This document shows, in pieces, positions 42,223 to 51,249 of a stretch of DNA of 64,000 nt. The stretch is from CALVUJ01 sp045128835. GTDB lineage: Bacteria; Bacillota_I; Bacilli_A; RFN20; DUOF01. Every line of letters begins with the position of its first letter. The stretch's first letter is position 1. The position numbers and the translations under genes are program-made. The notes under the pieces were generated by a model that was not told the origin of the DNA, did not search any database, and saw only the letters and a program-made list of their open reading frames with translations. The stretch lies in the NCBI GenBank assembly GCA_045128835.1, contig JBGVRX010000011.1, forward strand, positions 1-64,000, written 5' to 3'.

Positions 42223-42822
42223 CTTGTAATTTTCTCTTTCTTCTCCTATTGTTGTTGTCTCCCCATGTCCTGGGAAAACTTTAAACGAATTGTCTAGAGT
42301 AAATAAATATTCTAGACTTTTTTTTAGATTCTTTTTATCTCCGCCATATAAGTCTGTTCTACCGCAAGTTCCTTTAAATAATGTATCTCCAGTAAATACT
42401 CCATCCCCTATAATATAACCTACCCCTCCAGGAGTATGTCCAGGAAGGAATATTACCTCAATATTAAACTCACCTATTTCTAGAACAACTTCTTCTTCAA
42501 AATAAACTACACTATCAAGTTTAATTTCTTTTTTAACGAATCTCAAAGAACCATTTTTATCTGCATCTTCAATTATTTCTTTATCGTACAAAGAAGCATA
42601 AATATTACATTTTTCTATTATTGATAACTCTTTAGCAGCACCGATATGATCGTAATGGCCATGAGTAAGCAAAATAGCTTTAGTTTTAAGATTTTTCGAA
42701 TTTAAATAAGAATTTATCTTATTAAGATCTGCGCCTGGATCTATAACAATGCAATTACCGGCTTTACTAATAACGTAAGTATTTTCTTGTAACAATCCCG
42801 TTTTAATCATCTTAATTTCCAT
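42217..42822 (-). CDS. Metallo-beta-lactamase fold hydrolase (YqgX/glyoxalase II-like)
   Basis: The 201-residue protein is a compact MBL hydrolase with THGHYDHIGAAKEL (~53-66), LPGHTPGGVGY (~126-136), FTGDTLF and a final VFPGHGETTT. This short form without the C-terminal glyoxalase II domain is called YqgX in Bacillus and probably cleaves thioesters such as S-lactoyl adducts. AAAGGAGGG precedes the ATG. Its stop overlaps the end of the convergent ABC exporter gene. Confidence 0.9.
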   Translation of the reverse strand: MEIKMIKTGLLQENTYVISKAGNCIVIDPGADLNKINSYLNSKNLKTKAILLTHGHYDHIGAAKELSIIEKCNIYASLYDKEIIEDADKNGSLRFVKKEIKLDSVVYFEEEVVLEIGEFNIEVIFLPGHTPGGVGYIIGDGVFTGDTLFKGTCGRTDLYGGDKKNLKKSLEYLFTLDNSFKVFPGHGETTTIGEERENYKL

Positions 42823-42845
42823 CTATTTACCCTCCTTTTGATTCA

Positions 42846-42870
42846 AAAAAAAGTCCATACGGACTTATTT
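42846..42870 (-). terminator. Rho-independent terminator of rpmG
   Basis: AAGTCC and GGACTT pair over GTAT on the minus strand, overlapping the rpmG stop codon, then seven T residues. Confidence 0.9.
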
Positions 42871-43014
42871 CTTTTCTTTATGCATAGTTTTTTTATTACA
42901 TTTTTTGCAATATTTTTGGATTTCTACTCTATCAGGGTGTAATCTCTTATTTTTAGTTCCAATATAATTTTCTTCTCCACAAACACTACAACGATATATG
43001 ATGTTTTCTCTCAT
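42865..43014 (-). CDS. rpmG: 50S ribosomal protein L33
   Basis: A 49-residue protein encoded in a gap, beginning MRENIIYRCSVCGEENYIGT and ending CKKCNKKTMHKEKK. The two CxxC pairs (9-12 and 41-44) form the zinc site of the Zn-type L33. It is part of the large ribosomal subunit. GAGGTG sits seven bases before the ATG. In Bacillus, rpmG lies downstream of sigH and upstream of secE-nusG; here a sigma-like gene lies upstream but secE and nusG are not downstream. Confidence 0.95.
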   Translation of the reverse strand: MRENIIYRCSVCGEENYIGTKNKRLHPDRVEIQKYCKKCNKKTMHKEKK

Positions 43015-43117
43015 AAGTGCACCTCCATATAATTGACTTTAGTATATTATCATAATTATATTAAAATTTCTACATTAAAATATAAAATTTACATTATTTT
43101 GCAATATTTAAAGTAAA

Positions 43118-43786
43118 TTAACGCCTATTTTTAGGACTTTCACTTTCTAAAATATTAGAAATTTTAGCTTTATGTCCTTTTTTCTCAATATCTTTCCTTA
43201 TTTTAATCAAAGCGCTACCTATTAAGTGATAAACCTCTATTCTTGTAACCCCTCTAGATGCTGCTATTTCTGATATTGTCACTGGGTCATTTCCTTCTAA
43301 TCCATAGTGAGCAATCATACATTCAATTTGTTTACCTGTTAATCCTATTGACTTAGAAAAAATAATTTTCTTCAAAGATTCTAAATCAATATCCGAATTC
43401 ATCTCATCCTCACATTCATAAACAAGACCTTCTTTTTTTAAAGTCTCATAATCTTCTCTAAAAGAATATAAAGACACTTCATTATCCGCGATATATCTTT
43501 CATTTGATATTTCCTTATCTACTGCATTAACGCATGTAGTAAAAATATATCTATAAAAAGCTGAATCATTATCATAAATTCTCTCCAAAGAAGCTATCTT
43601 TTTTGATAAATAGATATAAGCACATCCTAAATATTCTTTATATTTATCTTCACTAATATCATGTTTTCTTAAAGCTGATTTTACTGCCTTTGTAACAATA
43701 TCTTGGCTATTTTCTAAAATTTCACCAACAATAGAAGAATCCTTTGTCTTCACATACAATTTAAGTAATTCGCCATTTGATTTCAT
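43118..43786 (-). CDS. Sigma-70 family sigma factor, candidate divergent SigH
   Basis: The ~222-residue protein has a weak sigma region 2 (~45-105, AFYRYIFTTCVNAVDKEISN corresponding to the DNA-melting helix) and a clear region 4 helix-turn-helix: LTGKQIECMIAHYGLEGNDP followed by VTISEIAASRGVTRIEVYHL. Length and position directly upstream of rpmG match SigH of Bacillus, the stationary-phase and early sporulation factor. Sequence is so divergent that the name stays tentative. The start is ATG 43786 after GAGGTG; upstream codons in the longer frame lack support. The protein ends in a basic tail. Confidence 0.6.
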   Translation of the reverse strand: MKSNGELLKLYVKTKDSSIVGEILENSQDIVTKAVKSALRKHDISEDKYKEYLGCAYIYLSKKIASLERIYDNDSAFYRYIFTTCVNAVDKEISNERYIADNEVSLYSFREDYETLKKEGLVYECEDEMNSDIDLESLKKIIFSKSIGLTGKQIECMIAHYGLEGNDPVTISEIAASRGVTRIEVYHLIGSALIKIRKDIEKKGHKAKISNILESESPKNRR

Positions 43787-43832
43787 ACCTACACCTCTAT
43801 AAAAATTATAAGGCACAATAGCCAACAAATCA

Positions 43833-43858
43833 ACAAAAAAAGAGTGGTTACCCACTCA
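43833..43858 (-). terminator. Rho-independent terminator
   Basis: GAGTGG and CCACTC pair over a four-base loop and run into T residues on the minus strand, between 43859-44494 and the sigma factor gene. Confidence 0.88.
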
Positions 43859-44494
43859 TTATCTCATTGGTTTTTTAAAAGAATTTAAGATATCATACCC
43901 TTTCATTGCATGTCTGCTTACAATCTCTTGTTTATCAATTACCGATACAGCAATTTTACTTCTCAAGTTTTCAAATAAGCTATGCTCGAACGCTCTAATT
44001 ATTTTATTAAAATCATCCTTACAATACTCATCTCTAATATATCTCATTTCAAATTCAACTTTAAAATTATAAATTTCAGTATCTAGTAGTTCCTCAAATC
44101 CAATAAAGTTAAAGTCACACATTCTATCTATTGTATCCTTAACAGAACAACTCATTTTCTTTTTTACATTATCTCCTTTAACAAGTTTCTTTTCAAAAAA
44201 ATTGCACATTGATTGTTTTAAAATTTCAACTTCCTTATCAAAAATATTTTGACATTTTAAAACATGTGCAACTTTATCATTCATCATCTTCTGTTTAAAT
44301 TCATTAATTATTATTACAAGTTTTCTCTTATCTACAACTAAATATTCGCAATTAAAATAGTCAAGGCTATCTTCCAAATCTTTAAACTCTAAATCAAAGA
44401 TTTCATCAATACCCCTTTTCATACGGTTATTACTAGAACTAAACTCCTCATGCATGCTAGCAACATTATCTAACAAGCTATCGTGCGCATTCAT
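43859..44494 (-). CDS. Charged helical protein, unknown
   Basis: I do not recognise this 211-residue protein. It is highly charged and predicted helical throughout, with six Cys scattered (YFNCEY, LKCQN, SMCNF, MSCSV, RMCDF, EYCKD). There is no signal peptide, membrane segment or enzyme motif. AAAGGAGG precedes the ATG. It lies upstream of the sigma-factor gene but is separated by a terminator, so they need not be co-expressed. It could be a coiled-coil structural or regulatory protein. Confidence 0.5.
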   Translation of the reverse strand: MNAHDSLLDNVASMHEEFSSSNNRMKRGIDEIFDLEFKDLEDSLDYFNCEYLVVDKRKLVIIINEFKQKMMNDKVAHVLKCQNIFDKEVEILKQSMCNFFEKKLVKGDNVKKKMSCSVKDTIDRMCDFNFIGFEELLDTEIYNFKVEFEMRYIRDEYCKDDFNKIIRAFEHSLFENLRSKIAVSVIDKQEIVSRHAMKGYDILNSFKKPMR

Positions 44495-44603
44495 TGTAAT
44501 TACCTCCTTTTTATTATTCTAGCATAAATTTAATAAAATAATATATTTTATGAAAGTAGTTGTTAATAATTTAACTACTACATATATTATACAGGTGATA
44601 CTA

Positions 44604-44864
44604 ATGTTTATGAACATTTTAATAAATAGTTACTTAAAAAATATAACTACTGAAAAAGCCATTCTAGTAGCCAAACAATTATGCATAAATTTTTCATTTG
44701 AAGAAATGAATATCATACTACCTATTATTAAAAATAAATGGCCAGACTTTTTAGATGAAAATAAAAAGCCTGTTCTATTAAACCATATAGCTAATAGAAC
44801 AAGCCTTGAAACATCTAAAAAAACAGATGCCTTATTAAATAAATTATTAATTATTCTCTCTTAA
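44604..44864 (+). CDS. DUF2624 (YqfT-like) protein
   Basis: The ~86-residue protein resembles YqfT of Bacillus: a short helical protein with LINSYLKNITTEKAILVAKQ and MNIILPIIKNKWPDFLDENK. Gene context supports it: in Bacillus yqfR (cshB), nfo and yqfT are adjacent, and here the nfo and cshB genes lie next to it, convergent. Function of the family is unknown. I start it at ATG 44604, which has CAGGTGATA upstream; the longer frame to 44550 adds AT-rich leader sequence. It overlaps the 3' end of nfo by 18 bases. Confidence 0.65.
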   Translation: MFMNILINSYLKNITTEKAILVAKQLCINFSFEEMNIILPIIKNKWPDFLDENKKPVLLNHIANRTSLETSKKTDALLNKLLIILS

Positions 44865-45707
44865 AAGAGCTATTTCTTCTTTATAAGGAGCCTTGTCATC
44901 AACCCAAGGTGTTTCTAATATTTTAATCATATTATCAAGTCTAGGGTGATGAACCACTTTCTTTAAAGTTTCTAGTCCGATATAACCTTTTCCAATATTT
45001 TCGTGTCTATCTTTACTAGCTCCTCTAATGTTTTTAGAATCATTAACATGAATAACCTTTAAGTATTGTAATCCTATAACACTATCAAATTCTTCAATAA
45101 CATTATCCAAATCATTTACCAAATCATACCCTGAATCATGAGTATGACAAGTATCAAAACAAACACCAATTTTTTCTTTTTTATCAATATTTTCTATAAT
45201 ATATGCTATTTGTTCAAAAGAAGCCCCTACTTCGTTACCTTTACCCGCCATAGTCTCAAGAAGTACTACAACATCACTCTCATCTTTACTAAACACTTCG
45301 TTTAATCCATCAATAATTCTAGATAAACCAACTTCAACACCTAAACCTAAGTGACTTCCAGGATGAAGAACAATATATTTACATCCTATATAAGCCGTTC
45401 TACTTATTTCATCACTCAAAACCTTTTTTGATAATTCATAAATGCCATCATCTTTAGCATTAGCTAAATTTATAATATATGGAGCATGTACGACAACATT
45501 TTTAATATCGATATTATTTTCTTCCATTAACATTCTTGCTTCTTCAACTTTCAATTGTTCAACTGGCTTTCTTGCACTGTTTTGAGGTGCTCCAGTATAA
45601 AACATAAAAGTATTAGCGTTATAACTAAGTGCTTGCTCAACACTTCCTAGTAGCATCTTAGGCGCAGACATATTAACATGAGAACCTATAATTATTTCCT
45701 TACTCAT
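44847..45707 (-). CDS. nfo: Endonuclease IV
   Basis: The 286-residue TIM-barrel enzyme cleaves DNA at abasic sites in base-excision repair and uses three metal ions. Metal-binding motifs are present: YIVLHPGSHLG (~92-102), VVLLETMAGKGNEVG with the Glu, IGVCFDTCHTHDSGYD (~170-185) and KVIHVNDSK, ending ILETPW. The start overlaps the cshB stop by eight bases, so the two are one operon. With ung it gives two steps of uracil repair in this window. Confidence 0.96.
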   Translation of the reverse strand: MSKEIIIGSHVNMSAPKMLLGSVEQALSYNANTFMFYTGAPQNSARKPVEQLKVEEARMLMEENNIDIKNVVVHAPYIINLANAKDDGIYELSKKVLSDEISRTAYIGCKYIVLHPGSHLGLGVEVGLSRIIDGLNEVFSKDESDVVVLLETMAGKGNEVGASFEQIAYIIENIDKKEKIGVCFDTCHTHDSGYDLVNDLDNVIEEFDSVIGLQYLKVIHVNDSKNIRGASKDRHENIGKGYIGLETLKKVVHHPRLDNMIKILETPWVDDKAPYKEEIALLRENN

Positions 45708-47067
45708 GATAATTCTTTCCTCCTGGTTTGTATGATTTTTTTCTTTGTTCTTCTATACTTTTCTTAATAATTTGTCTTTTGTGTTTTCTCTTTAATTTGT
45801 CTATTTCTGCTTGCATTTTCTTCTTATAACCAGGTTTAACTTTAGCATTCTTATTTTTAATTACAACTTTATTTATTTCTTTAGATAATTCAGGATCCAA
45901 TTTCTTACTTTTATTTTCTCTAACGAATGGTTTTAATGTTTTCATTACACCATTTTTAAATTCTACATTTTCTATTTTTAATCCTTTTGCAATCAATTGT
46001 TTAATTATCTTTTCATCCTTCTCATCGTATAAAGAATAACAATCTCCAGTTGCTCCGTTTCTACCACATCTACCTGCTCTATGGAAATAGAATTCTAAAT
46101 TGTGAGGAAAATCTATACTGATAACATGACTTACACCCTCAATATCAATACCTCTAGCGGCAATATCACTAGCCACTACAAATTGATAATCAAAAGATGT
46201 AATCTTCTTCATCGCTTGTCTTCTACTTCTTGAATCTAAATCACCATGAATTAACCCAACATTGTAACCTTTTTCTCTAAGCAATTTAAAATACTCATTA
46301 ACATTCTCTTTTTTAGAAGCGAATACTAAACACAAGTAAGGATTGATGCTTTCACATAAGCTAAGCAAAGCATCTTTTCTACTTCTTCCTTTTAATGGAA
46401 TAGCATAATGGTTAACTTCATCTGCTGTTAACTCTTTTTTAGATAGTTCTATAAGAACATTACTTTCCATATATTTTTTTATAAAGATTTTTAATTGTTC
46501 ACTAATAGTCGCACTGAAAGCCATTGTTTGGACATTTTTCTTTAATTTAGACATGATTGCATCTATATCTTCTAAAAATTTCATTTCAAAAATCATATCA
46601 ATCTCATCTAAAACAATAGTCTTAACTTTAGATATATCATACATACCATTACCTAAAAGTAAATCTTTAAGTCTAGCAGGAGTTCCAATAATAACGTGAG
46701 GATTACTAGATTTTTTATCTAAATCTCTTTTTCTATCAAATCCACCCATTAAAAGTTTTACCCTTAACTTCTTTTCATTACTTGCATAATCCATTGCATT
46801 AGAATATATTTGGCTTGCTAATTCTCTAGTAGGAGCAATAATAATAACTTCTACATTATCACTTTCTAAATAAATATTCTCCATAATAGGAATTAAGAAA
46901 GCATCAGTCTTACCACTACCGGTACTACTTTTAGCAATAATATTCTTTCCTTTTTTTGCAATAGGAACTACTTCCTTCTGTATTTGCGTTAATTCCCTAT
47001 AACCCTTAGTTTCTACTAAAGTATTATAGACAAAATCTTTAAAACCATAACCTTTAATTTCACTCAT
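45700..47067 (-). CDS. cshB: DEAD-box RNA helicase (CshB-like)
   Basis: The 455-residue protein has all helicase motifs: Q motif near residue 20, AKSSTGSGKTDAF (Walker A), PTRELASQIY, VLDEIDMIFE (DEID in place of DEAD), SAT and the C-terminal HRAGRCGR. The C-terminal ~75 residues are very basic (KVKPGYKKKMQAEIDKLKRK), which suits RNA binding. CshB of Bacillus lies in the same gene order with nfo and yqfT and helps cold-shock RNA unwinding. GGTGGTGAT precedes the ATG. Confidence 0.92.
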   Translation of the reverse strand: MSEIKGYGFKDFVYNTLVETKGYRELTQIQKEVVPIAKKGKNIIAKSSTGSGKTDAFLIPIMENIYLESDNVEVIIIAPTRELASQIYSNAMDYASNEKKLRVKLLMGGFDRKRDLDKKSSNPHVIIGTPARLKDLLLGNGMYDISKVKTIVLDEIDMIFEMKFLEDIDAIMSKLKKNVQTMAFSATISEQLKIFIKKYMESNVLIELSKKELTADEVNHYAIPLKGRSRKDALLSLCESINPYLCLVFASKKENVNEYFKLLREKGYNVGLIHGDLDSRSRRQAMKKITSFDYQFVVASDIAARGIDIEGVSHVISIDFPHNLEFYFHRAGRCGRNGATGDCYSLYDEKDEKIIKQLIAKGLKIENVEFKNGVMKTLKPFVRENKSKKLDPELSKEINKVVIKNKNAKVKPGYKKKMQAEIDKLKRKHKRQIIKKSIEEQRKKSYKPGGKNYHE

Positions 47068-47149
47068 TTAAATCACCACCAAAATTATACCTTATTTTTA
47101 AACAGTAAACAATCCCAGATAAATGCATATTTTACTATAGGTGACAATA

Positions 47150-47548
47150 ATGAGAAATTTTAATCCTATGTTTAATACACTTAATATGACACGAGGAGTA
47201 TCTCCTTTTGCTACTGCAGGGTCTTCTTTTGCTTTTCAAAATGCCTCAAGAGGAATATTTTCTAAACTTGGAAGCAGTAAGTTAACTTTATCCGGAATCC
47301 TAAATGGTGCTCAAAAAACAATAGGAACAGTAAATCAAATTGTTCCATTATACAATCAAATAAAACCTATTGTACAAAACTCAAAAACAATATTAAATGT
47401 AGCCAAAGGAATAAGAGGAAAACCAAGAACGCAAAGACAAAATATAAATAAACCTATTTCTAAAAACATCGTTGATGTAAAGGAAGAAAAAAAAGAAGAA
47501 AAAGAAACTAATGTCTCTTCTCCTTCTAATCCTTTTTTCATCAAATAA
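47150..47548 (+). CDS. YqfQ/VrrA-like protein
   Basis: The ~132-residue protein shows the core of the YqfQ/VrrA family: SKLTLSGILNGAQKTIGTVN followed by QIVPLYNQIKPIVQNSKTIL and NVAKGIRG, with a low-complexity N-terminus and a Lys/Glu-rich tail. YqfQ occurs in spore-formers beside the cshB-nfo block, as here, and is reported to be spore associated. The start ATG 47150 has GGTGAC just before. It is divergent from cshB. Function not established. Confidence 0.7.
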   Translation: MRNFNPMFNTLNMTRGVSPFATAGSSFAFQNASRGIFSKLGSSKLTLSGILNGAQKTIGTVNQIVPLYNQIKPIVQNSKTILNVAKGIRGKPRTQRQNINKPISKNIVDVKEEKKEEKETNVSSPSNPFFIK

Positions 47549-47549
47549 A

Positions 47550-48662
47550 TTAAGCTAATACAAATTTCATCTCTACTGGATTGTGATCACTATATAAGAA
47601 TAATTCTCCTTCTTCTTGTGCAATATTAGTAACGCTAGTTACAGTAACATTATCACTAACAATAAACCCGTCTATAACAACACTGTAATTATAGTCTTTT
47701 GTATATGGCATATCTGTACTTCTACATGTAGGAATATTATCGCTACTAGCAAAACTATATCCTTCTGCCAAATCAGAATCACTTAACACATAAACCCATT
47801 CAGGAACTTGTTGCTCTGTAGCAAATTTATTTAAACTATTAGCGATATCGTGGTTGAAGTCTCCTCCTGCGATAACATAGTTACCTTTTTCTCTCTCTTC
47901 CTTCAAAATTTCATTAAGCAAATCTAATTGTTTTTTACGATATACTCCGCCTTCATCATAGGCACTTAAATGAACGTTTATTAAAACTAATTCCTTACCT
48001 TCATTAACTGTATATCTAGTAATCATAAAACATCTATCTAAGTCAAAGAATTTGGTAGGAAATGATTCATCAATTGGAAGTTTATATCTAGTAGCTTCTT
48101 TAATATCATATTTAGAAAGCGTTGCTATTCCTGCTTCTGTTTTACCGATTGGATCATTAAATGGATACAACAAATAAGCGCTATGAAAGTTTGAAGCATA
48201 TACACTTGAATAACTATTAAAACTATTCATTAACATCTCATATTGATTAACATCATAACTTCTATTAGCCTTCTTATCTACTTCTTGGAAAAACAAGAAA
48301 TCCGAATTCAAATTTTTAATTGTATTTATTGCCCCATTCGTATTACTTAACACAACTTCTTTACTTTGAGCTTTTGCGTACTTCCCACTTACATAAGTGC
48401 CATCTTTCATATACCCTTCATCCATAAAAAAGGAATATTCGTGATTATAAGCCCCAAAACCAATATTGTATGTAGATATACTATATTCCCTATGCAAAGA
48501 TATAGTTTTGCTATTACTTTCTCTATCAATATCCAATTTAACAACATCATCATAACGAGAATATTGAATAATAACATATCCTAAATACCCTCCAATAAGC
48601 AAAACAAAAACACCTACAATTATTCCAACTCCAATTAAAAACTTTTTTAATTTAGCATTCAT
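47550..48662 (-). CDS. Membrane-anchored endonuclease/exonuclease/phosphatase-family hydrolase
   Basis: The 370-residue protein has an N-terminal membrane anchor (~8-31) and an outward EEP (DNase I-like) domain: STYNIGFGAY, FFQEVDKKANRSY with the metal-binding Glu, LINVHLSAYD, GGDFNHD and a final YSDHNPVEM with the catalytic His. The family includes phosphodiesterases, nucleases and sphingomyelinases; the substrate cannot be told. Its ATG overlaps nothing but follows GAGGTGAG inside the end of dut, so it is in an operon with dut. Confidence 0.88.
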   Translation of the reverse strand: MNAKLKKFLIGVGIIVGVFVLLIGGYLGYVIIQYSRYDDVVKLDIDRESNSKTISLHREYSISTYNIGFGAYNHEYSFFMDEGYMKDGTYVSGKYAKAQSKEVVLSNTNGAINTIKNLNSDFLFFQEVDKKANRSYDVNQYEMLMNSFNSYSSVYASNFHSAYLLYPFNDPIGKTEAGIATLSKYDIKEATRYKLPIDESFPTKFFDLDRCFMITRYTVNEGKELVLINVHLSAYDEGGVYRKKQLDLLNEILKEEREKGNYVIAGGDFNHDIANSLNKFATEQQVPEWVYVLSDSDLAEGYSFASSDNIPTCRSTDMPYTKDYNYSVVIDGFIVSDNVTVTSVTNIAQEEGELFLYSDHNPVEMKFVLA

Positions 48663-49253
48663 TTACTTCTCACCTCTATTTGTTGAACCAAATCCTCCAT
48701 TACGAGTAATATTTAAGCATTCATCATCTTTAGTAAGATAAAATGGCATAAATATACCTTGAACCATTTTAGCTTTTTCTTCTCTTGCTAAACCTACACT
48801 TTTATTAACCCAATCTTTAGTTCCATGGTTTGTAAAAGATGCGAACATATGACCTTCATTATTACTGTTACCATAATAATCAGCATCTACAACACCAACT
48901 TGATTAGATAGTCTAACATTGTATTTAAACCCTGTACCACTTCTAATAAATAAATTAAATATCTCATCATCATTCATATGAACTCTAAATCCTGTTGGAA
49001 CAACTATTGTTTCTCCAGGTTTCAAAACAAAATCATATGGAGCAAAAAAGTCATATCCTCCAGCATGAACTGTACTTCTGCACGGATAAGGTAAATCCTC
49101 ATGCATCTTTTTTATCTCCTCATCACTATAAATATCTACATATTTTTTAACTGCTTTAGTAAATTCTTCTAAACTTACCTTTTCAAAGAAGCGATTACTT
49201 CTCTTGCCTTCTTCGATCTCCTCCAACAACTTCAACAACTCAAATTTATCCAT
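48663..49253 (-). CDS. dut: dUTP diphosphatase
   Basis: The 196-residue protein is a trimeric-type dUTPase converting dUTP to dUMP. Motifs in order are AGGYDFFAP (motif 1), IRSGTG (motif 2), VGVVDADYYGN (motif 3) and NGGFGSTNRG (motif 5) at the C-terminus. It has an extra N-terminal helical segment of ~55 residues and a larger insertion after motif 3 compared with the usual 145-residue enzyme, as in some phage-like and Bacilli forms. AAGGGTGG precedes the ATG. Confidence 0.93.
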   Translation of the reverse strand: MDKFELLKLLEEIEEGKRSNRFFEKVSLEEFTKAVKKYVDIYSDEEIKKMHEDLPYPCRSTVHAGGYDFFAPYDFVLKPGETIVVPTGFRVHMNDDEIFNLFIRSGTGFKYNVRLSNQVGVVDADYYGNSNNEGHMFASFTNHGTKDWVNKSVGLAREEKAKMVQGIFMPFYLTKDDECLNITRNGGFGSTNRGEK

Positions 49254-49320
49254 AAAAAGCCACCCTTTATATAATACTACAAAACGAGAAAATTTCCTAA
49301 TTGTATTTAAGCAAATAAAT

Positions 49321-49347
49321 AAAAAAAGGTTAGATTAACTAACCTTT
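49321..49347 (-). terminator. Rho-independent terminator of trmK
   Basis: AGGTTAG and CTAACCT pair over five bases and run into seven T residues on the minus strand. It ends the dnaG-rpoD-trmK transcript. Confidence 0.92.
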
Positions 49348-50035
49348 AAATAACATTGTTTATTAAACTTACAATAGACTCAAGAAGCTTATAATTATAG
49401 CATTCTTTATCATTGATGTTTTCCATGATTCTAAGTAAATATGCTCTATGATTATTCCATTTTGTTACAAATGTTTCGCTTTTTTCTTGAAGTAAGATAG
49501 GTCCAAAGAATAATTCTTCTTTACTATACTCAACATTTCCTCTTTCTGCCTTAATAATTTCATAGAAACGATTATCTTCTTCGATTAATTTTTCAAAAAC
49601 AACTTTATATCCATTGTTCATTAACCAAATACGAACGTTTTCTTCATTATTGTTAGGTTCTAGTACAAGAGTTGTAACGTGTTCTAGTTTTTCTTTATCT
49701 TTATCCAAGATATCAACGATTAAACTACCACCCATACCACAAATAGAAATTGTAGTAACATCTTTTTCAAGTTCACTTATACCATCTGACAAAACCGCTG
49801 TAACATAATTGCTTACACCATGTTTTTCAATGTTTTTTACTGTGGCTTCATAAGGTCCTTCATTAACTTCACTTGCATATGCTCTAGTTACTTTACCATT
49901 TAAAACAAGGGCAATTGGAAGTAATGCATGATCACTACCAATATCTGCAATAACATTACTTTGAGGAACCATATCATATATGGCCTGTAATCTTTTAGAT
50001 AATTTTATATTAACTTGCGTCACGGAAATCACCAA
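49346..50035 (-). CDS. trmK: tRNA (adenine-22-N1) methyltransferase TrmK
   Basis: The 229-residue enzyme methylates A22 of some tRNAs. Family marks are IKLSKRLQAIYDMVP at the N-terminus, the SAM-binding VIADIGSDHALLPIAL (~30-45), ISICGMGGSLIVDIL and LVLEPNNNEENVRIWL. Translation starts at one of the GTG codons overlapping the rpoD 3' end (50035 or 50023), so the two genes are translationally coupled by 14-26 bases. In Bacillus trmK is also close to sigA. No ATG is available before the conserved region. Confidence 0.93.
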   Translation of the reverse strand: MVISVTQVNIKLSKRLQAIYDMVPQSNVIADIGSDHALLPIALVLNGKVTRAYASEVNEGPYEATVKNIEKHGVSNYVTAVLSDGISELEKDVTTISICGMGGSLIVDILDKDKEKLEHVTTLVLEPNNNEENVRIWLMNNGYKVVFEKLIEEDNRFYEIIKAERGNVEYSKEELFFGPILLQEKSETFVTKWNNHRAYLLRIMENINDKECYNYKLLESIVSLINNVI

Positions 50036-51245
50036 ACCTTTTTGATCTTGTAGGATGTCTTAATTTACGAAGTGCTTTAGCTTCGATTTGTCTAATTCTT
50101 TCTCTAGTAACTCCAAATTCTCTACCAACTTCTTCTAGAGTACAAGGACGTCCATCATCTAAACCATATCTTAAACGAAGAACTCTTTCTTCTCTATCAG
50201 TTAAGTCTTTCATAACGTTATATAATTCATCTTTTAATAACTCATTACTTGCATATTCATTAGGTGACAATGTTTCTTTATCTTCAACGAAATCACCTAC
50301 GTGAGAATCATCTTCTTCACCAATTGGTTTTTCTAATGATAATGGTTCAAGAGATAACTTTTGAATTTCTCTAACTCTATCTCCAGTCATTCCTCCACCC
50401 ATTTCCTTAGCAATTTCTTCTCCACTAGGATCTCTACCTAATTTTTGAACCAATTGTCTTTGAACGCGAGTCATTTTATTAATTGTTTCTACCATATGTA
50501 CAGGAATTCTTATTGTTCTTGCTTGATCTGCAATTGCTCTAGTAATTGCTTGTCTAATCCACCAAGTCGCATAAGTAGAAAATTTAAATCCTTTTTCTGG
50601 ATCAAACTTTTCACTAGCTTTAATTAAACCTAAGTTTCCTTCTTGGATTAAGTCCAAGAACAACATTCCTCTACCTAAGTATTTCTTTGCAATAGCAACA
50701 ACTAATCTTAAGTTAGCTTGTACTATTTCATCTTTAGCTCTTTGATCGCCTTGAGCAATTCTATTAGCTAAATAGATTTCTCTTTCCTTAGACAATAAAG
50801 GAACTTTACCAATTTCCTTCAAATACATTTTTACAGGATCATTTACTTTTACGTCTCCACTGATAATAATATTATCATTTTCGATATACTTTAAGGCATC
50901 AGCTTCACTTCTAAGTAAATCTTCATCTAAAAATATATCATCTTCATCTTCAACAACTTCATCTAAATTTTCTAGATTTTTCAAATCCATATCGTCAACA
51001 TCGATATCTTCTAACTCCCCATTAGAATCATCTTCATTAACAACTTCTATCTTTTTACCTTTAAAATATTCGACTAAGTTTTCTAAATCAGCGTCACTTA
51101 AATCAAGATGTGAAACAGCTTCTTCAATTTCTTCGAAAGTTAAATACTTTCCATTTGCTTTAGCTGTCTTCTCTAATCTCTTCTTAATGGCATCTAAAGA
51201 CTCAAACTCTTCTAATTCATCATCGTTTTCTACTATTTTTGCCAC
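50010..51245 (-). CDS. rpoD: Primary sigma factor RpoD/SigA
   Basis: The 411-residue vegetative sigma factor directs RNA polymerase to housekeeping promoters. It has an acidic region 1.1 and linker (~75-120), region 1.2/2.1 (NDPVKMYLKEIGKVPLLS), region 2.3-2.4 (FSTYATWWIRQAITRAIADQ), region 3 and region 4.2 (TLEEVGREFGVTRERIRQIE). The start is GTG at 51245 after AAGGGGGA. It lies four bases downstream of dnaG, the classical macromolecular-synthesis operon order. Confidence 0.97.
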   Translation of the reverse strand: MAKIVENDDELEEFESLDAIKKRLEKTAKANGKYLTFEEIEEAVSHLDLSDADLENLVEYFKGKKIEVVNEDDSNGELEDIDVDDMDLKNLENLDEVVEDEDDIFLDEDLLRSEADALKYIENDNIIISGDVKVNDPVKMYLKEIGKVPLLSKEREIYLANRIAQGDQRAKDEIVQANLRLVVAIAKKYLGRGMLFLDLIQEGNLGLIKASEKFDPEKGFKFSTYATWWIRQAITRAIADQARTIRIPVHMVETINKMTRVQRQLVQKLGRDPSGEEIAKEMGGGMTGDRVREIQKLSLEPLSLEKPIGEEDDSHVGDFVEDKETLSPNEYASNELLKDELYNVMKDLTDREERVLRLRYGLDDGRPCTLEEVGREFGVTRERIRQIEAKALRKLRHPTRSKRFGDFRDAS

Positions 51246-51249
51246 TAAA

